From positions 1 to 47,182 of the forward strand of contig CAJQSO010000029.1 of assembly GCA_905614365.1 (NCBI GenBank): DNA of 47,182 bases. Reading direction: 5' to 3'. This document shows, in pieces, positions 35,361 to 44,101 of this stretch (the first letter of the stretch is position 1; the number at the start of each line of letters is the position of its first letter). This DNA is from an uncultured Candidatus Thioglobus sp. (GTDB lineage Bacteria; Pseudomonadota; Gammaproteobacteria; PS1; Pseudothioglobaceae). The notes under the pieces were generated by a model, which saw only the letters and a list, made by a program, of their open reading frames with translations, was not told where the DNA came from and ran no database searches. The translations under genes were made by a program, and so were the position numbers.

Positions 35361-36071
35361 TTAGAACTTGTCATCATCAAGATATATCGGCTCAATAACT
35401 GATTCGTTAATAAAGCCATTATCATTTTTAATACTATAAGCCTTCGCATTTGGTAAAGACGATACACACCTCTCAAGCTTTCCATCTATAAAGTGTGCAG
35501 CAACACCATCATCACAAGCAATTCCTGGCATCATAGCCCCATTTAGAATGGCTTTATGATACTCAGGTCTCCTTTGAATTTCACTATCAAAATGTGGGCA
35601 GTTACTGCCTGAAAGAAAGCCTAAACAATCAAGAGGTAGTAATTTACCAGTCATTGAATCAGTTAAGCCTTGTTCAAACCAACAAATAGATCCTGCACTA
35701 AGTCCACCCATTATTGCACCATTACACCATGCCTCATGTAAAAACTTATCAAGACCCCACTCTTTCCAAAGAACCAAAAGGTTTCTTGTATTGCCACCAC
35801 CAACATAAAAAATATCTTTTTCTAAAACAAAATCTCTCAAGTCACCTTCTGGTGGACTAAATAAAGATAAGTGGCTTGTTTCACAATTAAGTTTTTTATA
35901 TGAAGAATAAAAACGTTTTTTATAACTATCATCATCTCCACTTGCTGTCGGTATAAAACAAACTTTAGGATTTTTTTTATCAGTCAAAGACAATAAATAC
36001 TTATCCAATTTAAGATTCTCTGGTTTAGAAGTAAATCCACCACCACCCATAGTTAATATTTGTTTTTTCAT
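35361..36071 (-). CDS. Peptidase E-like protein (S51, class I glutamine amidotransferase-like fold)
   Basis: The 236-residue protein belongs to the peptidase S51 group. The nucleophile elbow GGLSAGS places S125; IFYVGGGNTRNLL (about 87-99) is the second family motif. Dipeptidase E cleaves Asp-X dipeptides; cyanophycinase-type relatives also exist. Glycine and serine context around S125 fits a hydrolase, but the substrate is not certain. No signal peptide. It is divergent from cysQ and convergent with the rpoD-tRNA unit. Confidence 0.85.
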   Translation of the reverse strand: MKKQILTMGGGGFTSKPENLKLDKYLLSLTDKKNPKVCFIPTASGDDDSYKKRFYSSYKKLNCETSHLSLFSPPEGDLRDFVLEKDIFYVGGGNTRNLLVLWKEWGLDKFLHEAWCNGAIMGGLSAGSICWFEQGLTDSMTGKLLPLDCLGFLSGSNCPHFDSEIQRRPEYHKAILNGAMMPGIACDDGVAAHFIDGKLERCVSSLPNAKAYSIKNDNGFINESVIEPIYLDDDKF

Positions 36072-36166
36072 ATTTTAATTTTTATCTTATTAGTAAAAAA
36101 TAAATTTTACTTAAGATATCTTGCGAGTAAAAAATAATTGTAATTGTAAATGATATAATTTGTATT

Positions 36167-36988
36167 ATGCCAACCAAAATTCTTTCTGAACTAATAACTC
36201 TTACTGTCGACGTAGGAGAAATTATTATGTCTCATCGCAAAAATTCAAGAACCTTCAGTATGAAGAGTGACAATACCCCTGTAACTCGGGCTGATAAAGA
36301 ATCAAATGAGTTAATCATAAATACGTTAAAAAAACTGACCCCTAAAACACCAATAGTATCTGAAGAATCATCTAATATCCCTTTTTCTGTTCGAAAATCT
36401 TGGGATGAATACTGGTTAATTGATCCTTTAGATGGAACTCGTGATTTTATAGATGGCTCACCAGACTTTTGTATTAGTATTGCTCTTATTCGCAATAATT
36501 ACCCAGATTTTGGTTTAATTTATTCACCATTTCACAAAGTTCATTACTATCGTCTTCCAAATCAATCATCAATGAAGATGATTGATAATATAAGTCATAA
36601 GATTTCTACAAAAAAACCTGGAAGATGGGAAAAAATCGTAGTGGGAAGATATTCAAATAATAATAAACCTCTCAAAAACCATCTTAATTCTAAAACAAAT
36701 TTTGAAACTTTTAAACTGGGAAGTGCACTTAAATTTTGTTTAATTGCAGAAGGGATTTATGATTGCTACCCAAAATTTGGTCGTTGCTCGGAATGGGATA
36801 CTGCAGCTGGTGTATATATTCTAGAAGGTGCTGGAGGAACAGTTCTTGATCTGAATAATAAACCCTTAACTTATAATTTTAGGGAAGATAACTTAAGTCC
36901 AGCCTTTAGAGCAGAAGGATATCAAGAAAATCTCAAAGATAAATCGACTGCAGCAACATCTTTTGTAACTGCACCAATTGAAATATAA
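36167..36988 (+). CDS. cysQ: 3'(2'),5'-bisphosphate nucleotidase CysQ
   Basis: CysQ removes the 3' phosphate from PAP formed in sulfate assimilation. The 273-residue protein of the inositol-monophosphatase fold has metal motifs SEES (65-68), DPLDGTRDF (86-94) and EWDTAAG (about 205-211). Its C-terminus is about 25 residues longer than E. coli CysQ (246), and the last 67 bases overlap the end of nadC on the other strand. PAP as substrate is inferred from family motifs. Confidence 0.9.
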   Translation: MPTKILSELITLTVDVGEIIMSHRKNSRTFSMKSDNTPVTRADKESNELIINTLKKLTPKTPIVSEESSNIPFSVRKSWDEYWLIDPLDGTRDFIDGSPDFCISIALIRNNYPDFGLIYSPFHKVHYYRLPNQSSMKMIDNISHKISTKKPGRWEKIVVGRYSNNNKPLKNHLNSKTNFETFKLGSALKFCLIAEGIYDCYPKFGRCSEWDTAAGVYILEGAGGTVLDLNNKPLTYNFREDNLSPAFRAEGYQENLKDKSTAATSFVTAPIEI

Positions 36989-37755
36989 TCAACTCCAGTT
37001 TCTGCATAGCTAGCAATATTTGCTTCATTCACTCCACCTGAAGCCTCAATTGGGTATATGCCTTGCGCAATTTTGACAGCCTCTCTGAGATCTACAAGAC
37101 TAAAATTATCACAAAGAACTCTTGTGATACCTTTAATTGATATCGCAGAACGAAGCTGCTCCATAGTCTCAACCTCAACAATAATTGGTTTATCAGGATA
37201 TTTTTGAAGCGCTTTATTTATAGATTTATCAAGGGAGCCAATCGATAAAATGTGATTTTCTTTTAACATAATGCAGTCATAAAGTCCCATCCTATGGTTT
37301 ACACCTCCACCGCACTTAACAGCGTATTTTTGTGCTTTTCTTAAACCTGGTATTGTTTTTCTTGTATCAAGTAGTTGCGCCTTTGTATTACTTATAAGGC
37401 TAACAAGATAATTCGTTTTAGTTGCAGTGCCACTTAGAATTTGAAGAAAATTAAGTGCTGTTCTTTCTGCAGTAATAATTGCTCGAGATTTTCCTTTAAT
37501 ATTGCAAATAATTTCACCAGGCTTCACTTCATCGCCATCCTTCAAATTCCATTTTATTTGTATACTTTGATCAAGAGATAAAAAACATAAGTCAAAATAT
37601 TCTGTCCCACATATAATCGCATGGTCTCTACAAATTATTTCAGCATTTATTATTACATTGTCAAGAAGGCTTGAAGAAAGGTCTCCAGAACCTATATCTT
37701 CAAAAAGGGCTAACTCAACTATTTTTTTTAAGTGTTTATTCATGTAAAAATTCAA
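36922..37755 (-). CDS. nadC: Nicotinate-nucleotide pyrophosphorylase (quinolinate phosphoribosyltransferase)
   Basis: NadC makes nicotinate mononucleotide from quinolinate and PRPP in NAD synthesis. The 277-residue protein has family segments LFEDIGSGDLSS, ERTALNFLQILSGTAT, LDTRKTIPGLR, KCGGGVNHRMGLYD, EVETMEQL and IEASGGVN, ending ISIGAVTKD. Its start overlaps the lpxB end by 20 bases. The end overlaps cysQ convergently by 67 bases; the C-terminus VDLSLRFS is normal for NadC. Confidence 0.96.
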   Translation of the reverse strand: MNFYMNKHLKKIVELALFEDIGSGDLSSSLLDNVIINAEIICRDHAIICGTEYFDLCFLSLDQSIQIKWNLKDGDEVKPGEIICNIKGKSRAIITAERTALNFLQILSGTATKTNYLVSLISNTKAQLLDTRKTIPGLRKAQKYAVKCGGGVNHRMGLYDCIMLKENHILSIGSLDKSINKALQKYPDKPIIVEVETMEQLRSAISIKGITRVLCDNFSLVDLREAVKIAQGIYPIEASGGVNEANIASYAETGVDYISIGAVTKDVAAVDLSLRFS

Positions 37756-38821
37756 TGATTGCTTCAGCAGATTTAGTACTTGCTTTGTGATTTAAAAGGC
37801 CATAAATTTTTTCCAACTCTTTAACTAATTTAGCATTATCTGATTCAATCAATTTCATAGCATGCTCAAAAATATTCTCACCATTTGCATCATTTTGAAT
37901 TAATTCAGGGACAATATCTCCCCCTAATATTTTATTTGGAAGTGAAATATTTTTAGTGTTTAGTAGCCGCTTAACAATCTGATAACTCACTTTTGAAAGT
38001 TTATAAACAACGATCATTGGAACAGCGAGTAATGCCACTTCTAGGGTTGCAGTACCTGAGGCAACAATAACTAGATCAGAGTTTCTAATCTTTTCATGTG
38101 CATCACCAGAACTTAAAACAATATCTAGCCCTTGAATTTTATCTTTAACCCAGTCCTTTAGCTTTTCATTTGCAAGTGACAAGCTAAATTGGATCTCAGG
38201 ATCTTTTTGGTGCATCAACTTAGCAGCTGACAACAGTTCAGGCAATAAAGTTTTAATTTCATCTTCTCTTGAACCTGGCATTAATAAAACTTGCTTATTT
38301 GGCGTATGCTTTTTTCGAGGCTTTAATTTTTCAGCCAATGGGTGTCCAATAAAAACGGCTTTTTGATTATGGTTGTGATAAAAATCTACCTCAAATGGGA
38401 AAAGACATAGCATTAAATCAGCTGATTTTTTAATTTTTTTTATCCGATTTGCTCGCCATGCCCAGACTGAAGGACTTACAAAATGAACTGTTCTAACTCC
38501 TTTTTTTCTAAGCTTTCTCTCAATCTTAAAATTAAAATCAGGGGAATCAACTCCAATAAAAACATCAGGTCTATTGGATGAATAGTATTGAATGATTGAT
38601 CGTCTAAGTTTCAAAATAGATGGTAGTTTCTTTAAAACTTCGCTAATGCCCATCACGTTGACTTGATCAGTATGCCATAGTCTTTTGCATCCAGCATCAA
38701 TCATCTTATCGCCTGCTAAGCCTTCTATTTCAAAATCAGGCCGGGATAACTTTAATGCGCTCACTAGAGATGAAGCGACAAGGTCGCCAGAAGTTTCTGC
38801 AGCGCTGATGGCAATTTTCAT
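37736..38821 (-). CDS. lpxB: Lipid-A-disaccharide synthase
   Basis: LpxB is the GT19 glycosyltransferase that joins UDP-2,3-diacylglucosamine and lipid X on the inner membrane. The 361-residue protein shows AAETSGDLVASSLV, ADVFIG-type PDVFIGVDSPDFN, FVSPSVWAWR, FIGHPLAE and LMPGSREDEI, all family marks. It proves a lipopolysaccharide-type outer membrane. It lies in a minus-strand run with yhbY and nadC. Confidence 0.96.
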   Translation of the reverse strand: MKIAISAAETSGDLVASSLVSALKLSRPDFEIEGLAGDKMIDAGCKRLWHTDQVNVMGISEVLKKLPSILKLRRSIIQYYSSNRPDVFIGVDSPDFNFKIERKLRKKGVRTVHFVSPSVWAWRANRIKKIKKSADLMLCLFPFEVDFYHNHNQKAVFIGHPLAEKLKPRKKHTPNKQVLLMPGSREDEIKTLLPELLSAAKLMHQKDPEIQFSLSLANEKLKDWVKDKIQGLDIVLSSGDAHEKIRNSDLVIVASGTATLEVALLAVPMIVVYKLSKVSYQIVKRLLNTKNISLPNKILGGDIVPELIQNDANGENIFEHAMKLIESDNAKLVKELEKIYGLLNHKASTKSAEAIIEFLHE

Positions 38822-38864
38822 TTTTTTCTAAGCAATAAAAGGGATTTTTAAAGCTTTTTCATCC

Positions 38865-39164
38865 TTATGATCTTGGTAGAATAATATCAGGATTATCTTC
38901 AAAAGGCTTATAAATAACGATCACTCCCCCAATTACTTGAATTAGCTCAGCCTTAGAAATCTCTATAATTTTATTAATAGTCTTTAGTTTTTCTTCGCGA
39001 TCACTAATTCTTAGCTTAATTTTAATCAACTCATGCTTTAGCATTGTTGATTCCATTTCAGCAAGCACTGACTCACTCAATCCGTGTTGTCCAATCATCA
39101 CAAAGGGCTTTAAGTCATGCGCCATAGAGCGTAAATATTTTTTCTGGTTATTAGTTAGTTTCAT
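38865..39164 (-). CDS. yhbY: Ribosome assembly RNA-binding protein YhbY (CRM domain)
   Basis: A 99-residue CRM-domain protein linked to 50S subunit assembly. Family features are LTNNQKKYLRSMAHDLKP at the start, MIGQHGLSESV (the GxxG-type loop) and LIQVIGGVIVIYKP near the end. Length matches E. coli YhbY (97). The start overlaps the lysA stop by 14 bases. Confidence 0.94.
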   Translation of the reverse strand: MKLTNNQKKYLRSMAHDLKPFVMIGQHGLSESVLAEMESTMLKHELIKIKLRISDREEKLKTINKIIEISKAELIQVIGGVIVIYKPFEDNPDIILPRS

Positions 39165-40404
39165 CTTTTAATATCATCTCATTTTTAAAAAGTGACTCAG
39201 TAGTTTCTCTCATCCTTACTAATTGATGGACAGAACCATCGACCATTACTTCAGCAACTCTTGGTCTAGAGTTATAGTTAGAGCTTAAAACAAACCCATA
39301 TGCCCCAGCAGTCATCAATGCGATATAGTCACCCTGTTCAAGGACAAGACTCCTATTCTTTGCCAAAAAATCTGTAGTTTCGCAGATAGGCCCAACTATG
39401 TCCCATGAATCCTTTTTGCCTTTTGAATTATCTTCAATCGTGACTGCCTGATGAAATGAGCCATAAAGAGCAGGTCGAAGTAAATCATTCATTGCGCCAT
39501 CAACAATAGCAAAAGACTTCAATTCATTCTGTTTTAGATATTCAACTTTAGTGACAAATATTCCTGCATTCCCTACAATCGAACGACCAGGCTCTACCAT
39601 AATCTTCAAATCACCAACTTTTTTAATTACTGAGCTAATATAGTCATTAATATTAATGGTTATTTCTTTGTCATACGTCACTCCCACTCCACCACCAATA
39701 TCTATATGATTTAAATAAATCTTCTCATTTCCAAGCTTTGTTATTAGCTCTAGTGCCTTGTCTAGTGCTTCTAAAAAAGGTGAAATATCTGTAATTTGTG
39801 ATCCTATATGATAATCTAAACCAAGGACTTCAAGACAATCTGAAAGGTTTGCCTTTTTATACAAAGATAGAGCTAACTCAACTCCAACTCCAAACTTATT
39901 TTCAGTTAAGCCTGTCGAGATATATGGATGAGTTTTTGCATCTACATTGGGGTTCACCCGGATTGATATTGGAGCATTCATTTTTAGTGAAGCAGCAACA
40001 GACTCAATTCGGTCTAACTCTGCTTCAGATTCAACATTGAAACAGTAAATTCCATATTCAAGTGCCTTTTGAATCGAATATTCAGTCTTAGCAACCCCAG
40101 AAAATACACATTTTTTTGGGTCGCCACCTGCAGCAATTACTCTTTCGAGCTCACCAATTGATACTATGTCAAATCCTGAGCCTAAGTTTGCAAGAACATT
40201 TAACACTGCCAAATTTGAGTTGGCCTTTACAGCATAACAAATTAAATGGGGATGCGTACCAAAGGATTTTTCAAACTGTTGCCAGTTAAACTCTATTTGA
40301 CTTTTAGAATAAATATAAAGGGGCGAGCCATACGCTGCCATTAAGTCTGAAACAGATACAGACTCGGCGTGTAATAATTTGTTTTGAAAATAAAATGAAT
40401 TCAA
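39151..40404 (-). CDS. lysA: Diaminopimelate decarboxylase
   Basis: LysA makes L-lysine from meso-diaminopimelate. The 417-residue fold-III PLP enzyme has YAVKAN with the Schiff-base lysine, GFDIVSIGELER, GLDYHIGSQ, IDIGGGVGV and VEPGRSIV, plus the C-terminal PICETTDFL with the substrate-side cysteine. The start is a TTG at 40404 without a visible Shine-Dalgarno sequence; it comes 12 bases after lptM, a common neighbour. Confidence 0.95.
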   Translation of the reverse strand: MNSFYFQNKLLHAESVSVSDLMAAYGSPLYIYSKSQIEFNWQQFEKSFGTHPHLICYAVKANSNLAVLNVLANLGSGFDIVSIGELERVIAAGGDPKKCVFSGVAKTEYSIQKALEYGIYCFNVESEAELDRIESVAASLKMNAPISIRVNPNVDAKTHPYISTGLTENKFGVGVELALSLYKKANLSDCLEVLGLDYHIGSQITDISPFLEALDKALELITKLGNEKIYLNHIDIGGGVGVTYDKEITININDYISSVIKKVGDLKIMVEPGRSIVGNAGIFVTKVEYLKQNELKSFAIVDGAMNDLLRPALYGSFHQAVTIEDNSKGKKDSWDIVGPICETTDFLAKNRSLVLEQGDYIALMTAGAYGFVLSSNYNSRPRVAEVMVDGSVHQLVRMRETTESLFKNEMILKDETN

Positions 40405-40416
40405 TTAATTATATGT

Positions 40417-40551
40417 CTAGTAAGTGCTAGAGGTTGACTCTCCAGAATCTACCTGACTACTTTCATTAGGAATTAAATCACCCATTCTGCCACATGCTGA
40501 CAAAGTGAATACAAACGTTACCAGTACAATAAATTTAAATAGCTTTTTCAT
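40417..40551 (-). CDS. lptM: LptM-type small lipoprotein (LPS translocon maturation)
   Basis: A 44-residue gene just upstream of lysA. It starts MKKLFKFIVLV, has a hydrophobic stretch, and the lipobox LSAC with lipidated C20, followed by GRMGDLIP, resembling the LptM (YifL) motif CGxKGPLxxP. LptM helps oxidative maturation of LptD in the outer membrane. The lptM-lysA order is seen in other gammaproteobacteria. The motif is looser than in E. coli (RMGDLI in place of KGPLY), so the name rests on position plus lipobox. Confidence 0.78.
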   Translation of the reverse strand: MKKLFKFIVLVTFVFTLSACGRMGDLIPNESSQVDSGESTSSTY

Positions 40552-40585
40552 GGGGCCTCAGATAATTTTTTTCAATAGCACTATT

Positions 40586-41245
40586 TTACACAAAGGCTTT
40601 AAGCTGTTGTATAAACAAATCCCTGGGCATTTTGAATGCCCCCAAACTTTCTAAATGCTTATTCTCAATTTGGCAATCAATTAATTTATATCGGCTCTGC
40701 TGAAGCAAATAAGCAAAAGCAACTTTTGATGCATTGCTTACTAGTGAGAACATAGACTCACCAAAAAAAACACCTCCCAAAGCAACGCCATAAAGCCCAC
40801 CAACAAGCTCTCCATTTTCATAAACCTCATATGAGTGCGCGTACCCAGCGTCATGAAGTTTACAATAAGCTTGAATCATCTCATTATTTATCCATGTACC
40901 CGATTGCCCTTGTCGTGTTATTTTTTGACATTGAACAATAACGTCTTTAAAGGAGGTATTAATAAAAACATCAAATTTAGAGGACTGAATGATTCTCTTC
41001 ATACTCTTTGAAAGATGAAATTTACTTGGTGTAATAACCATTCTTGGGTCAGGTGAATACCAAAGTATAGGCTCATCTTTACCATACCATGGAAAGATTC
41101 CTAATGAATAAGCTTTCAGTAATCTTTCAACAGATAAATTACCTCCAATTGCAATAAGGCCGTTAGGCTCTGTAAGTGCAAGACTAAGCTTTGGAAATTC
41201 AGTGTTATTTTCATCAAGCCAAAAAGAAGGTGGTATTTCAGTCAC
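40586..41245 (-). CDS. aat: Leucyl/phenylalanyl-tRNA-protein transferase
   Basis: Aat adds Leu or Phe to N-terminal Arg or Lys of proteins for ClpS/ClpAP turnover. The 219-residue protein has EPNGLIAIGGNLSVERLLKAY, GIFPWYGKDEPILWYSPDPR, TWINNEMIQAY and GGLYGVALGGVFFGESMF, all family signatures. It starts three bases after the nudE stop, so the two are cotranscribed. Confidence 0.96.
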   Translation of the reverse strand: MTEIPPSFWLDENNTEFPKLSLALTEPNGLIAIGGNLSVERLLKAYSLGIFPWYGKDEPILWYSPDPRMVITPSKFHLSKSMKRIIQSSKFDVFINTSFKDVIVQCQKITRQGQSGTWINNEMIQAYCKLHDAGYAHSYEVYENGELVGGLYGVALGGVFFGESMFSLVSNASKVAFAYLLQQSRYKLIDCQIENKHLESLGAFKMPRDLFIQQLKAFV

Positions 41246-41248
41246 CCT

Positions 41249-41794
41249 TTATCGACTTTGAATAATCTCTCTTGCCATATACAAAGCAAGTATGCTTCGG
41301 GCTTCGGTTAAATCTTCATTATAGGTAAGCGTTTCTAGTTCAGACAGCTTATGAGGAACAATCTCAAGAGGTTCTGGTTCATCTCCTTCAGCCGATTCCT
41401 CATAAAGATCTTCAGCAAGAACAATATGGGTTTCATTTGATTGATAGCCTGGAGCAAGAGTAATAGTTTTTAGAAAAGTCAGCTTACGGGCGCCATAACC
41501 AATCTCTTCTTTTAATTCCCTTCCAGCAGCCTCAATAGGAGTTTCGCCCTTATCAATCTTCCCTTTCGTTAGGCCTAACTCATATCGCTCAGTCCCGCCA
41601 GAAAATTCATAAATCATTAGAACGGTATCATCATCAAGCATTGGAATTACCAACACAGCTCCATTTCCTCTAGACATCAACCTTTCATAAATTCGAGTTG
41701 CGCCATTTGAAAATTCAACATCCATAGACTCAAGATTAAAAATTCGACTCTGAGCAACTGTATGAATATTTGTTAATTTAGGCTTTTTTCGCAT
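41249..41794 (-). CDS. nudE: ADP compounds hydrolase NudE (Nudix)
   Basis: NudE cleaves ADP-ribose, NADH and related dinucleotides. The 181-residue protein has a complete Nudix box: GKIDKGETPIEAAGRELKEE with IGYG following (near residues 77-100). The family part NGAVLVIPMLDDDTVLMIYEF precedes it. It is the first gene of a minus-strand run through aat, lptM, lysA, yhbY, lpxB and nadC. NudE is chosen over other ADP-sugar hydrolases from overall pattern and length. Confidence 0.88.
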   Translation of the reverse strand: MRKKPKLTNIHTVAQSRIFNLESMDVEFSNGATRIYERLMSRGNGAVLVIPMLDDDTVLMIYEFSGGTERYELGLTKGKIDKGETPIEAAGRELKEEIGYGARKLTFLKTITLAPGYQSNETHIVLAEDLYEESAEGDEPEPLEIVPHKLSELETLTYNEDLTEARSILALYMAREIIQSR

Positions 41795-41991
41795 AGCAAT
41801 ATTATGCCATTGGTTTACTACTTTTTAATAACAAAGATAAATTTAAGTAAATATTAATCTTGTAATAAAAAAGAAAATGTTAACATATCAATAATTGGCT
41901 TTAATAGTCATTAAAAAATATCTCAAAACACTTTTATAAAGATATAAAAACATATTGAAATTACAATATATTTTTTTTAGGAATTGAATAA
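41795..41991. promoter_or_regulatory. Divergent AT-rich control region, nudE / aminotransferase
   Basis: This 197-bp gap has no coding potential. Near the plus-strand gene it contains an inverted repeat ATATTG (41952-41957) and CAATAT (41964-41969), and the Shine-Dalgarno-like AGGAA eight bases before the ATG at 41992. Several TATAAA-type -10 candidates are present, none decisive. Confidence 0.4.
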
Positions 41992-43314
41992 ATGAAAAAA
42001 AATACATCTGAAAGTCTCTTTGAAAGAGGTTCTAAAGTTTTAGTAGAGGGAGTCTCATCAGCTTCTAGAGGTCCTGCTGCATTTGGCACTACCCCTAGAT
42101 ATATGTCTCATGGTGAAGGTTCTAGATTATACGATGTAGATGGTAGAGAGTATATAGACTGGATGATGGCATTTGGAGCTCTTCCATTAGGGCATGCTCA
42201 TCCAAAAATTGTGACAACAGTTACAAAAGAAATTGCGCGTGGAAGTCATTTTGCAACTGCTTTAGAAGTAGAAGTAGAAGTTGCAGAAATCTTAGTAAAC
42301 TTACTTCCGCATGTTGATAAAGTCAGATTTGCCAACACAGGAACAGAAGCAGCTATGGCAGCAATTAGACTTGCACGCGGGCATACTGGGCGTCGAAAAA
42401 TTATTAAATTTGAAGGTCATTATCATGGATGGTGGGATGCTGTATTAATTAACAGTAACCCTCAGCCTATAACTTCATTAGGCCACCCTAATTCTCCAAT
42501 AAGAATTCCAGATAGCTCTGGAATGACAGAAGAAAGTTGGATGGATACCATTATTGTTCCATGGAATGACTTAGATGCCCTAGAGAGAGCGATGGCTCTT
42601 CATGGACGTGATGCTGCTTGTGTTGTGACTGAAGGCATTATGTCAAATATGGGTGTGATAGCACCAAAACCAGGATACCTTAATAGAATTGAAGAGTTAT
42701 GTAACCAACATGGTGCCTTATTTTATTTAGATGAAACTGTTACTGGATTCAGAGTTGCTGCTGGTGGATGTGCTGAACTTTATGGCTTGAAACCTGATAT
42801 TGTTACATATGGAAAAGCACTAGGTTCTGGTGTTCCTATGGCAGCGATAGGTGGGTCTGATGAAATAATGTCTGGCCTTGAGTGGGGAAAAGTTCTACAT
42901 TTTGGAACACATAATGCAGGTCGATTAGCATTGCATATTTGTAAAACAATGCTTACAACAATGTTAGATGACAATCAAGCAGGTTTTGTCAAAATTAAAG
43001 ATCTTGGCATTAAACTTACAGAAGAAATCCAATCTATTTCCAAAAAAAATAATAAACATAAGATGGTATGCCAGGGAGTAAACTCCATGTTTCAAATCTT
43101 CTTCACAGACCAAAAAGAAATCTCAAATTATCGTGACTTTTGTAAAAGTGTAGATCGGTTAAAATTTCGAAATTTTGCATTGAGACTTTTTGATAAAGGA
43201 ATTTATATGAATCCATCTGCCACATTACACTCATTATCTTCAATTATTCATACAGAAGAAGACATTGAAGTTACTGCACGTGCAATATCTGAAACACTGG
43301 ATGAAATGCCTTAA
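41992..43314 (+). CDS. Class III aminotransferase, glutamate-1-semialdehyde aminomutase-like
   Basis: The 440-residue PLP enzyme resembles HemL: GSRLYDVDGREYIDWMMAFG, RFANTGTEAAMAAIRLAR, FEGHYHGWWD, LDETVTGFR (PLP aspartate D247) and YGKALGSGVPMAAIGG (Schiff-base K275). The lysine region differs from true HemL (usually LGKxIGGGxP), so it is more likely a paralogue acting on another amino compound, for instance a beta-amino acid. It is followed two bases later by a ProC-like gene. Substrate unknown. Confidence 0.82.
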   Translation: MKKNTSESLFERGSKVLVEGVSSASRGPAAFGTTPRYMSHGEGSRLYDVDGREYIDWMMAFGALPLGHAHPKIVTTVTKEIARGSHFATALEVEVEVAEILVNLLPHVDKVRFANTGTEAAMAAIRLARGHTGRRKIIKFEGHYHGWWDAVLINSNPQPITSLGHPNSPIRIPDSSGMTEESWMDTIIVPWNDLDALERAMALHGRDAACVVTEGIMSNMGVIAPKPGYLNRIEELCNQHGALFYLDETVTGFRVAAGGCAELYGLKPDIVTYGKALGSGVPMAAIGGSDEIMSGLEWGKVLHFGTHNAGRLALHICKTMLTTMLDDNQAGFVKIKDLGIKLTEEIQSISKKNNKHKMVCQGVNSMFQIFFTDQKEISNYRDFCKSVDRLKFRNFALRLFDKGIYMNPSATLHSLSSIIHTEEDIEVTARAISETLDEMP

Positions 43315-43316
43315 GA

Positions 43317-44096
43317 ATGTCTCAAGTACGAAAGAAAATTGGAATACTTGGTACTGGTCAACTCGCAGAATTTATTATCATTGGGATAAACAAGGCAAGC
43401 GCTCCTTTCGATTTCATGTTGTCACCAAGATCTTATGAAAGAGGGTTAAAACTAAAAAATAAATTTAATTTAGAAATTGCACAAAGTAATCAAGATCTCC
43501 TAGATAGGTGTGATCTGGTATTTATCTGCTTACCATCAAATAACTCACTATCAATCTTAAGTGATCTAGATTTTAGAAAAGAAAATAGTATTTTATCTGC
43601 AATGGCAGGAATAACAAGAGAGGCGATCTGCAGATCAACTAACTGCAAGGCAGTTCATACTTCAATGATGCCAGGATATGCAAATGCATCCAATAAGGGA
43701 CCTAGTCTTTTGTTTCCAAAAAACCCTGAATGGCATGAATTTCTATCATTTTTAGGCCCTGTATTTGATTGTAAAACAGAAAAAGAATTTAATGTTGCTG
43801 CAGTTATTGGAGCAGTCTCAGGAGCGAGTTTTGTTCTCTTTGAAACTCTTTCAAAATGGTTTATAGATAATAATTTATCTTCACAATTTTCTCAAAATCT
43901 TCTTTTAGAAACCCTTAAAGGAAATATAGAAATTGCTCTAGAAAGTGATGAGACTTTAAGTGAAATCATATCTAAAGTAGCAACACCTGGAGGAATTACT
44001 GAAAGCTTAGTTAATCAATTAAATCAAAAAGAAGCTTTATCATCATGGTCAATGAGTATGGATAATATTCTAGCCAGCAATACATCAAAAAAATAA
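43317..44096 (+). CDS. ProC-like NAD(P)-binding dehydrogenase
   Basis: A 259-residue protein with an N-terminal Rossmann motif GILGTGQLAEFIIIGI (about 8-23), a VFICLPSNN strand and a C-terminal helical part including ATPGGITESLVNQLN that parallels the end of ProC. The ProC catalytic signature SGSGPAYF is changed to GAVSGASFVLFE. It is therefore a divergent member of the pyrroline-5-carboxylate reductase superfamily, likely reducing an imine or a related compound. It is tightly linked to the aminotransferase (two-base gap) and convergent with a HIBADH-like gene. Confidence 0.75.
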   Translation: MSQVRKKIGILGTGQLAEFIIIGINKASAPFDFMLSPRSYERGLKLKNKFNLEIAQSNQDLLDRCDLVFICLPSNNSLSILSDLDFRKENSILSAMAGITREAICRSTNCKAVHTSMMPGYANASNKGPSLLFPKNPEWHEFLSFLGPVFDCKTEKEFNVAAVIGAVSGASFVLFETLSKWFIDNNLSSQFSQNLLLETLKGNIEIALESDETLSEIISKVATPGGITESLVNQLNQKEALSSWSMSMDNILASNTSKK

Positions 44097-44101
44097 GATA
44101 A

